Shown one piece after another: positions 32,114 to 41,682 of a DNA stretch of 64,000 bases. This stretch comes from Guadua angustifolia. Lineage: Eukaryota > Streptophyta > Magnoliopsida > Poales > Poaceae. Below the pieces are notes generated by a model. That model did no database searches. It saw only the letters and a list, made by a program, of their open reading frames with translations, and was not told the DNA's origin. Both the position numbers and the translations under genes were made by a program. Numbering within the stretch: position 1 is the stretch's first letter; every line of letters starts with the position of its first letter. The DNA lies in NCBI GenBank assembly GCA_036346375.1, contig CM070508.1:40940862-41004861 (forward strand). The letters run 5' to 3'.

Positions 32114-34519
32114 ATGGCGGGCCCTCAAGACCCGAAAGCGGCGGGGGCGAGCGGCGTCCAAAGCGAATCCCGGCAGTCGCGCCGATCGAAGGATCGCCTC
32201 ACCCCGCCCCGGCAGGATGGTGGTGTCGTCCCTCCAGAAGCCACGGAGCAGCCTGTGCGACGACGGCTGGCCTTAGAGGCGGCCACCCCTGCCCAGAATC
32301 TGCATGCGGTTCGTCTCCTCTTGGACCACCCTCCGGTGGAACTCGCAGGAGACACCCCGGCCACTCCGTGGCTGCGGGACATCGCCAACCTCGTGGACGC
32401 GGCCCAGCTCCGGGTTGGGCCCTCCGTCCTGGCGGGTACCGTCGGTACGCCGCCGCCAGGGGCGCGCGCTGGGCGCACCCAAGCGTCTAGCCGTCCCAGT
32501 GAAAAGAGTCCCGGCCGGGCAGGCCGGAACCGAAGGAATGGTGCGCGCGGCGCTGGTCCCGGTGCCGAAAGGAACCGCGGGGACCTCCGGTCGCACCTAG
32601 ATGAAAATCGCAGCCGGCGCGGCGATGACCTCCGTGGTCGTCTGCCGCGTCATCCGGCTCAGGAGCACAGCCGCGGGAAGCAGATAGCTCCTGATAACGA
32701 GAGCCCTCCCCGTGGCTCTCAGGCCAAGGAGGATGTCCACTCCCCGGACTCTGTAGGGAGCCGGACCCTGCGTTCCCGGGGGCGGTCCCCCGATGAGCAG
32801 TTGGGCTCCCAATATGGCGTCGGGTGCCAGGCCTTCTCCCGACGGTTGCGCCGTGTGAGTTGGCCGGACAGATTCCGCCCGGCGTCCCTGGAGAAATACG
32901 ATGGCACCACCAACCCGGAGGAGTTCTTGCAAATCTACACCACGGGGGTGCGAGCAGCCGACGGGTCCGAAAAGGTTATGGCCAACTACCTTCCAACGGC
33001 CCTGACAGGATCCGCCCGCTCTTGGCTGCTGAATCTCCCGCGAGAATCGGTGCACTCGTGGGGGGAGTTGTGCGACATCTTCGTCGCCAATTTCCAAGGC
33101 TCATTCACACAACCGGGCGTGGAGGACGACCTCCACGCTCTGGAGCAGGAGAAGGGGGAGTCGCTGCGCGACTTCATTCGGCGGTTTTGCCACTGCCGCA
33201 ATACGATCCCCCACATCTCCGAACAGTCGGTCGTCATCGCCTTCCGGAGAGGCGTGCGCGACCGCAAGATGAAGGAGAAGATGGCCACCCGCTCCATCAA
33301 CACCACCTCCGAGCTTTTCTCCCTCGCACATAAGTGTGCGCGGGCCGCGGAGGCGAGGGGGCCAGCGCCTGGTCCCAAGGGTGGCCAAGGCAAGGACGAG
33401 GCCGGGACCTCGAAGGGTTCCGCCGCCTTGAGTAAGAAGGCGCGAAGCGTGAAGTGGGGATACCAGCAGGTCCTGCCGCCGAGCGCCAAGACGAGAAGAA
33501 GACCCTCGCGAAGCGCGAATCGCTGCGGCCGGGCGACGACGACGGCGCGAGCAGCGACGACCGCCGTGGCTCGGCGTGATGATCGCCGTGATCGGCGTGG
33601 TGATTGTCAGCGTCGTGGCGATGATCGCCACGACCAGAAGGAGGGCGAGCCCTATTGCCCTATTCATCGGACCAACACCCACGACCTAGACAATTGTCGG
33701 GTCGTGGACAGGATGGTGGAGAAGCAGCTCAAGGAGCGCCGCCCCGACGACGATCAAGATGAAGATCCCGCCCCGCTGGCCTTCCAGCAGGCGGATCACG
33801 TGGTGGCATACATTCATGGTGGCTCGTCCACCCTCCCCTCCAATGCCGCTTATAAACGGCTGAAGAGGGAAGTCTGCGCCACCACCTCGAGCTCGGGGGC
33901 TGGTCGGATGCTGAAGTGGTCTGAGCAAACGCTCACCTTCAGTCAGGCTGACCATCCCGAGGGTGCTAACGGCCTGGGACACCTCCCGGTCGTGGTATCG
34001 CCCACTGTTCGGAATGTGCGGCTAACCCGCGTGTTGGTGGACGGAGGGAGCTCTATCAACCTCCTGTCCTCCTCAGCATTCCTGGCACTCCAGATCCCGC
34101 AGTCGGATCTGCACCCAGCTTTGTCCTTCTTTGGGGTAGCCCCAGAGGCTAGTTTGATGCCCCTGGGTCAGGTGCGCCTCCCCGTCACTTTTGGGGAGAG
34201 GGACAACTACCGCACCGAATTGGTGGATTTCGAGGTCGCCGACTTCGACCTCCCCTACAACGCCCTGCTCGGCCGACCGGCGTTGGCCCAGTTCATGGCG
34301 GCCACCCACTATGCGTACATGGTGGTGAAGATGCCGGGGCCCGCTGGCCCCATTGCGATCAGGGTGGATATGGCCGAGGCCTTGCGCTGTTTCAAGGTCG
34401 CGCAGGACCTGGCCGCTGCCACCTGCGTCGGGCACCCAGATGCCACTCCTCGGGAGCCCCTCAGGCCCGGACCCGCGCCTCACCTGGCTCCGCCGGTGAG
34501 GTTAAGGTGGTCGCCCTGA
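32114..34519 (+). CDS. gag-protease polyprotein of element C, 801 aa, open
   Basis: The longest open frame in the window. Residues 1-240 are low-complexity and Arg/Pro-rich. Residues about 247-415 form the Retrotrans_gag domain (FRPASLEKYDGTTNPEEFLQ, MANYLPTALTGSARSWLLNL, SLRDFIRRFCHCRNTIPHIS). A CPIHRTNTHDLDNC motif (C-x2-H-x4-H-x4-C) is near residue 515. The protease loop VLVDGGSSIN is near 642, followed by LPVTFGERDNYRTELVDFE. The start is the first ATG after the PBS, 95 bp from the LTR. The stop at 34517 separates it from pol, which is broken. The protein would be a particle core and processing enzyme. Confidence 0.9.
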   Translation: MAGPQDPKAAGASGVQSESRQSRRSKDRLTPPRQDGGVVPPEATEQPVRRRLALEAATPAQNLHAVRLLLDHPPVELAGDTPATPWLRDIANLVDAAQLRVGPSVLAGTVGTPPPGARAGRTQASSRPSEKSPGRAGRNRRNGARGAGPGAERNRGDLRSHLDENRSRRGDDLRGRLPRHPAQEHSRGKQIAPDNESPPRGSQAKEDVHSPDSVGSRTLRSRGRSPDEQLGSQYGVGCQAFSRRLRRVSWPDRFRPASLEKYDGTTNPEEFLQIYTTGVRAADGSEKVMANYLPTALTGSARSWLLNLPRESVHSWGELCDIFVANFQGSFTQPGVEDDLHALEQEKGESLRDFIRRFCHCRNTIPHISEQSVVIAFRRGVRDRKMKEKMATRSINTTSELFSLAHKCARAAEARGPAPGPKGGQGKDEAGTSKGSAALSKKARSVKWGYQQVLPPSAKTRRRPSRSANRCGRATTTARAATTAVARRDDRRDRRGDCQRRGDDRHDQKEGEPYCPIHRTNTHDLDNCRVVDRMVEKQLKERRPDDDQDEDPAPLAFQQADHVVAYIHGGSSTLPSNAAYKRLKREVCATTSSSGAGRMLKWSEQTLTFSQADHPEGANGLGHLPVVVSPTVRNVRLTRVLVDGGSSINLLSSSAFLALQIPQSDLHPALSFFGVAPEASLMPLGQVRLPVTFGERDNYRTELVDFEVADFDLPYNALLGRPALAQFMAATHYAYMVVKMPGPAGPIAIRVDMAEALRCFKVAQDLAAATCVGHPDATPREPLRPGPAPHLAPPVRLRWSP

Positions 34520-34539
34520 GTGGGGGCGAGCCCCGAAGG

Positions 34540-35600
34540 ACTGTGAATATTGGCGCCAACCTCGGCGCCAAATAGAAAGACGCGCTCGTCACCTTCCTCC
34601 AGTCTAATTCCGACGTGTTCGCCTGGCAACCGTCCGATATGGCTGGGGTCCCTAGGGAGGTGATTGAGCACCGACATGACGCGGCCCGAGGCGCTGGCCC
34701 GGGCCGTCGTGAAGGTCCGGAGGCAGGCGCCCGAGTGACAAGATGCCATTCGAGAGGAGGTAGAGAAGCTACTGAGTGCGGGGATCATTAGGGAAGTCTC
34801 TCATCCTGAGTGGCTTGCGAACCCCGTGCTCGTCAAGAAATCCAACGGGAAATGGCGCATGTGTGTCGACTTCACCGACCTCAACAAGGCCTGCCCAAAG
34901 GATCCATACCCCGCCGCGAAGTCGACCTCATTGTTGACTCCACGGTAGGTGCGAAATGCTATGCTTCTGGATGCGTGCTCTGTACCACCAGATCAGCATG
35001 GCGCGTGAAGACTAAGAGAAGATCTTTTGTAACCCTTCGGTGTTTATTGTTATGTAAGAATGGCTTTTGGTTTAAAGAATGCCGGTTCTACTTACCAAAT
35101 AAGCCATGCATATTACTTTCCGTCCTCAAATAGGACGAAATCTTGAGGTCTATGTCGATGACTTGGTTGTGAAGATTAAGAAGAGCGATGAGTTGATCCA
35201 AGACCTGGAGGAGACTTTCGCTAACCTCCGGAAGAACTGCTTGAAGCTCAACCCGGAAAAGTGCGTGTTCGGTGTGCCCTCCGGCAAGTTGTTGGGTTTT
35301 CTGGTGTCCAGCCGGGGCATTGAGGCCAATCCTGACAAGATATCGGCCATCGAGCACATGAAGCCGCCAGCGCGACTCAAGCAAGTCCAATGCTTGGCCG
35401 GTCGCCTGGCCTCCCTGGGGCGGTTCATTGCCCGGTTGGGGGAGAAGAGCTTGCCCTTGTTCAAGCTGCTGAAGAAGACTAACCACTTTGAGTGGACGGA
35501 TGAGGCGCAGAAGGCGTTTGAAGAATTGAAGCGATACCTCTCCTCTCCCCTGTCTCTCTCTCCCCGGGCGAGCCGCTGTTCTCAGACATCGCTGCCACCC
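34540..35600 (+). pseudogene. Reverse transcriptase of C
   Basis: Frames shift several times, but the order is clear: VFAWQPSDMAGVPREVIEH near 34617, NGKWRMCVDFTDLNKACPKD near 34845, FGLKNAGSTY near 35060, LEVYVDDLVVK near 35143 and PEKCVFGVPSGKLLGF near 35255. The last part is open in frame 35106-35612 and runs into FKLLKKTNHFEWTDEAQKAF. Sequence between about 35015 and 35135 is much more AT-rich than its surroundings and uses A/T-ending codons. Confidence 0.88.
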
Positions 35601-35605
35601 CTGAG

Positions 35606-36380
35606 GTGGTGAGCGCCGTGCTGGTTGCAGAGAGGGAAGGTGTCCAAAGGCCGGTCTACTACATCAGCAAGGTATTGCACGAAGCAGAGACTCGGTACCC
35701 GCAAGCTCAAAAGATGTTGTATGCGGTCCTGGTGGCGTCCAGGAAGCTGCGGCATTATTTCCAAGGGCGGGAAATTACCGTGGTCACGGCCTACCCTCTG
35801 CGCGAGATCCTCCACAACCGTGAAGCAGAGGGGCGAATTGCCAAATGGTCGGTGGAGCTGGGGGAATTCAACCTCAAGTTTGTACCCCGCACCGCCATCA
35901 AAAGTCAGAAGTTGGCGGAGTTCGTCGCCGAGTGGACTCCCGCTCTTCCCGGCCGCGCCCGCGCCCTCTCCCTGGACTTTGTTCTTCGACGGCTCTTTCC
36001 TACCGAGGGCGCGGGGTCGGGTCGTCTTGGTCTCCCGACCGTGACACCTTCAAGATGTGGTCGCCTTGACTTCAAGGCCACAAACAATATAGCCGAATCT
36101 GAGGGCTCTTGGCGAGTTGCGATCGCTTCAAAGACCTCGGGCATTCGGCGTCTCGGGTTAAAGGTGACTCCTGCTGGTCATCAATCAAGCGCGAAGGAGT
36201 TCCAGGTTCGATCCCACCATGGCGGCGCATTTGGCGGAAGTCCGGAGAATGGAGCGTCATTTTGAAGGGCTGGGGTATATCCATATCCCCCGGCGCGACA
36301 ACCATATGGCGGACGGGCTTTCGCAGCTTGCGTCCTCAAAAGCTTCTGTTCCGGTCGGAGTCTTCGAAGAAAGACTATCG
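35606..36380 (+). pseudogene. Two RNase H regions of C (gypsy type then archaeal type)
   Basis: The first domain is open from 35606 and shows VYYISKVLHEAETRYPQAQK, SRKLRHYFQGREITVV and LHNREAEGRIAKW. The second begins near WTLFFDGSFLP (about 35970) and continues through ATNNIAES, a Gly-Asp-Ser segment and the MERHFEGLGYIHIPRRDNH end near 36250-36305, across frameshifts. Two RNase H domains in tandem are a mark of the Tat lineage. The second resembles the RVT_3 family, also called archaeal-like. Confidence 0.8.
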
Positions 36381-36893
36381 CGACCGTCCATCGCAGCCCA
36401 CGATCCAGGTGGGGATGATGGTGTCGCTGTCGCAGCCCCCGGTTCAGGTGGGGACGACGGTAAGGCCGTCGCGGCCTCCGGCTCAGGTGGGGAAGGCGAT
36501 GCCGCTGCCATGGCCTCCAGTTCAGGGAGGGAAGACAGCGTGCTCGCCCGACCCGGTCCGGAGGAAGCGGCGGTCGCCGAGGCAAGACCAGGAAAAGCTT
36601 CGCCCAATGAGTACCCAGGCGAGCACCGAGTGGTCGCCGCGCTTGGTCAGGAAGATCGATGGATGGATCCTATCCTAGCCTTCCTGCGTGATCAAGTGAT
36701 CCCCGACGATGATGCCTCAGCTGAGAAGATTGCACGTAAGGCCAAGTGCTATACTCTGGTAGGTGGGGACCTATATCGCCAGAGCGTAAACGGAATCCCA
36801 CCGGCGCATCACTCGAAGAGGGGAGCATTTTGCTCTCGATATCCACGGGAGGCGCAAAGGGAGCCATATGTCCGCCAACACTCGCGTCGGTAA
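36219..36893 (+). pseudogene. Linker between RNase H and integrase of C
   Basis: This open frame of 224 codons starts in the end of the second RNase H (GLGYIHIPRRDNHMADGL). It continues through a Gly/Asp/Ala-rich repeat and enters the conserved region before integrase, DRWMDPILAFLRDQVIPDDD and KIARKAKCYTLVGGDLY. The His-His part of the integrase zinc finger then follows out of frame. The linker is disordered in composition. Confidence 0.75.
36408..36524 (+). repeat. In-frame 39-bp minisatellite, three units (13 aa each)
   Basis: The units encode GGDDGVAVAAPGS, GGDDGKAVAASGS and GGEGDAAAMASSS. The relative F has four such units at 59051-59206. The 39-bp period keeps the frame open, so unit number can change without breaking pol. 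Confidence 0.85.
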
Positions 36894-37850
36894 AGTGTTT
36901 CGCAAGGATTTTATTGGCCTCTCGCCTCCGTGATGCTTGCGAGCCGGTGAGGACATGCGGCTTGTCGGCTTCTTCGCCAGCAGATCCAATCGACCAGCCC
37001 AAGCCCTGCAAACCATCCCACTCTCTTGGCCGTTTGCGGTCTGGGGGCTGGATATCCTGGGTCCGTTCCCGCGGGCCACAGGGGGCTACACCCACCTCTT
37101 CGTCGCCATCGACAAATTCACAAAGTGGGTTGAAGCCGAGGCGGTACGCGCTATCACTGTCGCTGCCACTGTCAAATTTATGCGTGGAATCTTCACCCAT
37201 TTCGGAGTCGCCAACCGCATCATCACCGACAACGGAACTCAGTTCACCAGCGTGGCTTTTTTGGAGTTCTGCGACGAAATGGGCACCAAAGTCTGTTTTG
37301 CCTCGGTGGCCCATCCCATGAGTAACGGGCAAAGGATGCGCGCAACGCCTGCATCAAGGGCCTCAAGACAAGGGCGTTTGATCGACTCCACAAGCGGGGC
37401 GCGCGATGGGTTGAGGAACTCCCGGCTGTGCTGTGGTCCTTCGCACCACACCTAGCCGGGCGACTGGCGAGACGCCTTCTTCCCGTATACGGGCCGGCCA
37501 TATCCTCCTCCGAAGCCGCCGCCGCTCTCCGCGTCTCGGTGTTCAACGAAGAAGACCAGAAGACCTCCGCGAGAGGATGTCAATCTTCGGAAGAGGTACG
37601 TGACCGGCAGCCCTCCGCCGCCCGGTACCAACAGAGCTCAGCGGTACCACGCCACCCGGTCTCCGAGAGAACGCCATGGGCGACTGGTCTTCTGCGCAGG
37701 TTCAGACGCATGCCGGGTTGCATAAACTGCCTCCCGATGGGAGGGCCCTTTAAGGTGGTCTCAGATCTCGACCGGGCGGTCCGGTTACCGAGGACGGCGA
37801 AGAGTGGCGAACTCCTACAACATAGATTTGTCGCGAAGTTCTATCCCTGA
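36894..37850 (+). pseudogene. Integrase of C
   Basis: The core shows LPLSWPF-like lead-in, VWGLDILGPFPRATGGYTHL with the first Asp, VAIDKFTKWVEAEAV and NRIITDNGTQFTSVAF with the second Asp. ASVAHPMSNGQ follows, before the expected Glu. After a frameshift near 37335, LPAVLWSFRTTPSRATGETP-like sequence and a C-terminal end at HRFVAKFYP (37850) can be read. The zinc-finger half upstream is broken by frameshifts. Confidence 0.85.
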
Positions 37851-38931
37851 AGAATTGGGTGCCCGCAGCCGCCGGCCGCCATGAGGTAAATCTCTCCCCA
37901 CCGATCGGGCGGCACAAGCGGTAAGTAAAGTTGTTGCCTAGAAGGCTTTTTGCTTTACCATGGTTGTCCCTTATTGCGCTCTGGTGGTCAGATTTTGCAT
38001 GAATGCCCCCGCCCCGTCGGCGCTGCTAATTCCTTGTGACCTCTGGTGACACTCAGTGTCTATGTCCGTCGAGCACGAGTAACCGGTGGGTAGGTTAGGT
38101 GCGGTGCTCGAACGCGGCTCGACGCCTCGGGTTGGCTCCTTGAAGCACCGCCGTCGCCACCGTGAGCACCGCTGGCCTAGCACCTCTCCCGGAAGCTTCA
38201 TGCTGGCACATAGCACCACAAGTGCGATTTCCTGAAAGGTCACGAGGACTTAGAAGCCACATAGGGTAGTTCCGGGCACTCCGTGCTGGGACTTGTAACG
38301 TTAGGGCCTATATTGTACCGACCCTTCCACGCGTCTACTCATCCCTTTCGTAGTTGTCCGCACTGCAGGATGTATGCAGTCAGCGCAGATGCTTCTTATA
38401 AAAGGTTCCAAAGATCCCCGCCGTCGCCCACAACGTTTGGGGGCTGGTCGCCCGGTGCTCCGGAGGATGGTCGCCCTCGAAGGTGGTCGCCCAGGAGGGT
38501 GGTCGCCCAGTGCTGCGGAGGGTGCTCGCCCTCGCGCCTGGAGGGTGGTCGCCCAGTGCTACGGAGGGTGCTCGCCCTAGCGCCTGGGGGCTGGTCGCCC
38601 AGCAGCACGCGAACAAGATAAGTGCTTCGTGTCGCATTCTTCTGTTCGTTTCCTTGAGCATACACCTCGAGATGAATCAAGCTACACGTGATTATCATGG
38701 GTCTAGGATCCAGGGGCCCCTTAGTGATAAAAGGAAAAATGCTAAGCGCTGGCACCGACGGTTCACGAAGGGACAAGATCGTGCGCCGTTTCGGGTCCCA
38801 AAGCGAATCGACAGATTCGGGAGGGAACCGAGGCGGTCGTATCCTCATGAGTGGTGGCCCCACCCAGGAACGCACCCGCATTTAATGAAGGTTCCAAAGA
38901 GGCTTTATGCTGTTCCGGGGCGGGCTACTCT
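37851..38931 (+). other. 3' untranslated region of C
   Basis: There is no ORF I trust. It includes a 46-bp minisatellite (38440-38606). A relative of part of it (CGGTGCTCGAACGCGGCTC) occurs in F near 60080. A G-rich stretch before the LTR (GGGGCGGGC at 38917-38925) may serve as the polypurine tract, though it is a poor match. Confidence 0.6.
38440..38606 (+). repeat. 46-bp minisatellite in the 3' region of C
   Basis: The unit GGTGGTCGCCCAGTGCTG... GCTCGCCCTCGCGCCTGG starts near 38497, 38543 and 38589. Shorter related pieces (GGTCGCCCGGTGCTC, GGTCGCCCTCGAAGG) lie before it. Confidence 0.8.
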
Positions 38932-39893
38932 TGTCGGCGTAGATTGCGGCGGGTACTCACTCGCAAGACGAAAGCAGATCCACGTGGCGGCCTGGCGACC
39001 GGGCGAGCGAGCACGGCCCGTCAAAGCCAGGTGCAGGTCGACGTGGCGACGGCGAGCAGGTGGGCGAGACGCCTACCGCCGCCCGATGACCGCCCACGTG
39101 GCGACTGGTGACCGGGCGGCGAGCACGCCCGCCAAAGCTGTGCAGGTGTCCACGTGGCGCCCGACGAGCAGTGGGTGAGGACGCCTGCCGCCGGCGACGA
39201 GCCCACGTGGTGCCCGGCGAGCAGTGGGGCGAGGACGCCTGCCGCCCGCCCTAGGGCAAAGGTGGAAAGTGGTGGCTTTACCGGCCACCCACCACCTCTG
39301 CGTCTGGTGTCGAGGCAGTGTCTGCCGTGTCGGACCCGTGATTACAAGGAATCTCGGCCAGAGACCCATTCTCTCGACGCCTTCACCTACCCGTCGCAAA
39401 GGGGTCCCATCCCGGGCGGACCAGGCGAAGGCATGCGCTGGCATTTATTGAGGCTGAAGGAACGGGACAGCACGGGAAGGGGTAATAAATGTATCAGGAT
39501 CAGCATGATGGCCTCTCTTTTACCTACTCCCGTTAGCCTGGCCTATATAAGGGCCTTCGGGTGCATGGAAAAGGGGGTCGGGCATTCTAAGTTGCATTAC
39601 GAGCAAGGGCTCTAGAGCATAGCCTAGAATTTGTAACCCAGAAAGCTTTGTACTAGCTTCATACACTCTAAAAACAATCTAGCAGGAAGTAAGGCAATTA
39701 CCCAAACTCGAAAGGGGGCCTGAACCTGGGTAAAAGATCTTTGCGTGTTCTATTGTTCATGGACGCCAAGATTTGCCCCGCGGGAGTCTCTAGGGTTTCC
39801 CCTCGTTAGGATTCACCGGCCATGAAGACGTCCTCCTATCGAACCAAACCCGGGTATGTAGATCACGGGCCTGTCAGGCGGAATACGCCGACA
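38932..39893 (+). repeat. 3' LTR of C, 962 bp
   Basis: It starts TGTCGGCGTAG and ends GAATACGCCGACA, followed by the AACGT target copy. Perfect CACGTG boxes are at 38981, 39095, 39151 and 39204. TATATAA is at 39544-39550. Its last 300 bp differ from the 5' LTR at only a few sites, but the GC-rich first half differs by many small indels. Confidence 0.95.
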
Positions 39894-39898
39894 AACGT

Positions 39899-41337
39899 CT
39901 ACGCGAATCGAGAAGAAATAGCAAATAAACACCAAAGCCAAAGAACAAATGAACTCAAAAATTCAAATAAAAGCCATCATTGTAAAGATCTCAATTTTAC
40001 AAATGTTTAGGAATTCGAATCACCCAAATCGGAGTTCATATGCAAAAGTTATAATATTTAGAAGTTTAGAAAATAAACTAAACTCTAGAATTAGAAATTC
40101 TAAATCTTTTCGAATTATTTTTATAAAGAAAATATGAATTTTCCTACCCCGGCTTGTACGGACAAAACGTGGCGAAATCTAGACTGATGAACTCAATCTA
40201 ACGGTTACGGTTAAATCTACTACGTGGCCTAATATCAATCGTTCGACTTAAGTCCAACGGTCGATATTTAATCAGAGACGTTTACCGATTCCGATGTGAC
40301 ATGGACGGATTCCGTGCGCTTGATTACGATCCGACGGCTGGTGAAGTTCCCGATCGGCGATGAGGCAACGGCGACTTGAATTCACCGGAGACGAAGACGA
40401 CAACCTCGGCGATAACTCGGCAAAGACGCGCGGAAATCTCCGGCGACGCCATCGCTCTCGCGAGATGCCTTGGACGGCGGTGCTCATGATTTTGCTATCG
40501 CCGATCGCTCGTGTTTTGTCGCCGATTCTTTATGACGCCACGCTACCGTCCTTCGCGAGAACTCGACCGACAAGCAGCTTCCGATTTTTCGACGCTAATC
40601 GCCGCGTTTTTTTTTTCTCTTGCCGCTTGGTTTCTTGTGCTCCCGATGTCTCCCCTTATATAGCGCGACGGTGATTGGTTCCGCTAGACTCGCAAGAAAT
40701 TGTGGCACAAACGGCGAAAAGTCGGCAGAGTCCAACTCGGTCACGCTTATCCTATTTCCCGCAAGGCTAGAGAATGTATCGCCACGTGTTGCTCTCGCCC
40801 GATGGAAAGTCTTCAATCTCATCAATTCAGCGCAGCGCTGGATATTTCTAATCGCCACGTATGCCTCCCACATGGAAGGCTTCGACTCCTTGCCAAAATC
40901 GTGCCAACAATTGAGTCGGCGCGTGTTGATTCTTCCCTACCGAGGCAATGAAGGAGTCCTTCATCGATTTTGGCGCCAGCTAAAGAGATTGATTCTGCCA
41001 CGCTTTTGAGAAACCAAAGGATTTCTCACGCTCCGGGTTTATGTGGAATACTTATTAAAACCTACCCTAACATCAATTTAATTCCTAATCCGTTCAATCC
41101 CAAAAAGAAATTTCCCAAAAATACTTGAGACCTTCTATACTTAAATAAAATATTTTTAAGTGACTTTACTTTGAATTTCCTTTTTATAAATATGTCTTAA
41201 CAAAGACCATATGTACTAATTCGAAATGATTTAAACAAATCTCAGAAAATCCAATAAATCCAGAAAATTCACAAATAACCATAAATTGCCATAAAATGAT
41301 ATTTAATAATTGAAAGGCCAAAAATTGGGATGTTACA
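39899..41337 (-). repeat. 5' LTR of B, part right of element C
   Basis: It continues the LTR exactly where 31015 stops and matches 22849-24284. It ends GGGATGTTACA before the AAGGC copy at 41338-41342. A TATA box on the minus strand lies at 40656-40662 (TTATATA), the likely start region for transcription of B. Confidence 0.95.
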
Positions 41338-41342
41338 AAGGC

Positions 41343-41634
41343 GTTCTTCCTCCGCAGCTTTTTGAATCTCTTGTTCGCGTTGGAGATCGGTCCTCTGCCC
41401 TTCTATCGCGAAGATGCCACGAAAATCGCAGCAACTCTCCGTGGCGCCGACTGGTTTACTGACCGTGTCGAAGTGGCATGCTCGAGATGGGTCGGCCTGT
41501 TCTTCACCAGATTGGATTTGATTTAGGCCAAGGCAAACAAGTTTACCGAGTGTACCTGCGACAAAGTCCAGGCTCTCGAAATGGAATCCTTAGCCGGCGT
41601 TGAAGGTGGTGATGATTCCGCCAATTGCTACCAT
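41343..41634 (-). pseudogene. gag N-terminus of element A
   Basis: This continues gag of A beyond the B insertion. The minus frame from an ATG at 41634 shows MVAIGGIITTFNAG, an in-frame stop, then GTLGKLVCLGLNQIQ and REQEIQKAAEEERLHLEVKE, which joins the sequence at 19682. The N-terminal arrangement resembles that of gag in element D. The role of this N-terminal part is unknown. Confidence 0.75.
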
Positions 41635-41663
41635 CGAGCTCGTAGAAAAGATCTTAGTGCTTC

Positions 41664-41680
41664 CCCTACCTGGCGCGCCA
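41664..41680 (-). promoter_or_regulatory. Primer binding site of A
   Basis: On the minus strand TGGCGCGCCAGGTAGGG lies two bases (AC) inside the LTR edge at 41683. It is the same site type as in C and D. Confidence 0.85.
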
Positions 41681-41682
41681 AC

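Larger units (their letters stand above)
31016..39893 (+). mobile_element. GC-rich Tat-type gypsy element C, 8878 bp, complete ends
   Basis: Ends are TGTCGG...CCGACA with target-site copies AACGT at 31011-31015 and 39894-39898. The plus strand holds a 5' LTR (31016-32019), PBS, an open gag-protease frame, then RT, two RNase H regions, and integrase with frameshifts, a 3' non-coding region with minisatellites, and a 3' LTR (38932-39893). It lies in the 5' LTR of B, so it is younger than B. It has no recognisable antisense gene. Confidence 0.95.
19683..41337 (-). mobile_element. Chromodomain-type Ty3/gypsy complex B with three LTRs
   Basis: On the minus strand the order is 5' LTR (41337-29398, split by element C), PBS for initiator tRNA-Met, gag, decayed pol, PPT, a full middle LTR (24284-21229), a second PBS with a gag fragment (21228-20290), and a partial third LTR (20289-19683). 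The 5-bp duplication AAGGC is found only at the outer ends, so the whole array behaves as one insertion or as a rearrangement inside one. The two complete LTRs are both about 3.06 kb. Internal genes are heavily decayed. The chromodomain-like C-terminus of integrase places it in the plant chromoviruses, probably near Tekay/Del. Confidence 0.92.

Noticed and set aside
37851..38931. An antisense gene in C like that of A
   Set aside because: Minus-strand frames here show no Transposase_28 motif or splice pattern, and they overlap the minisatellite.
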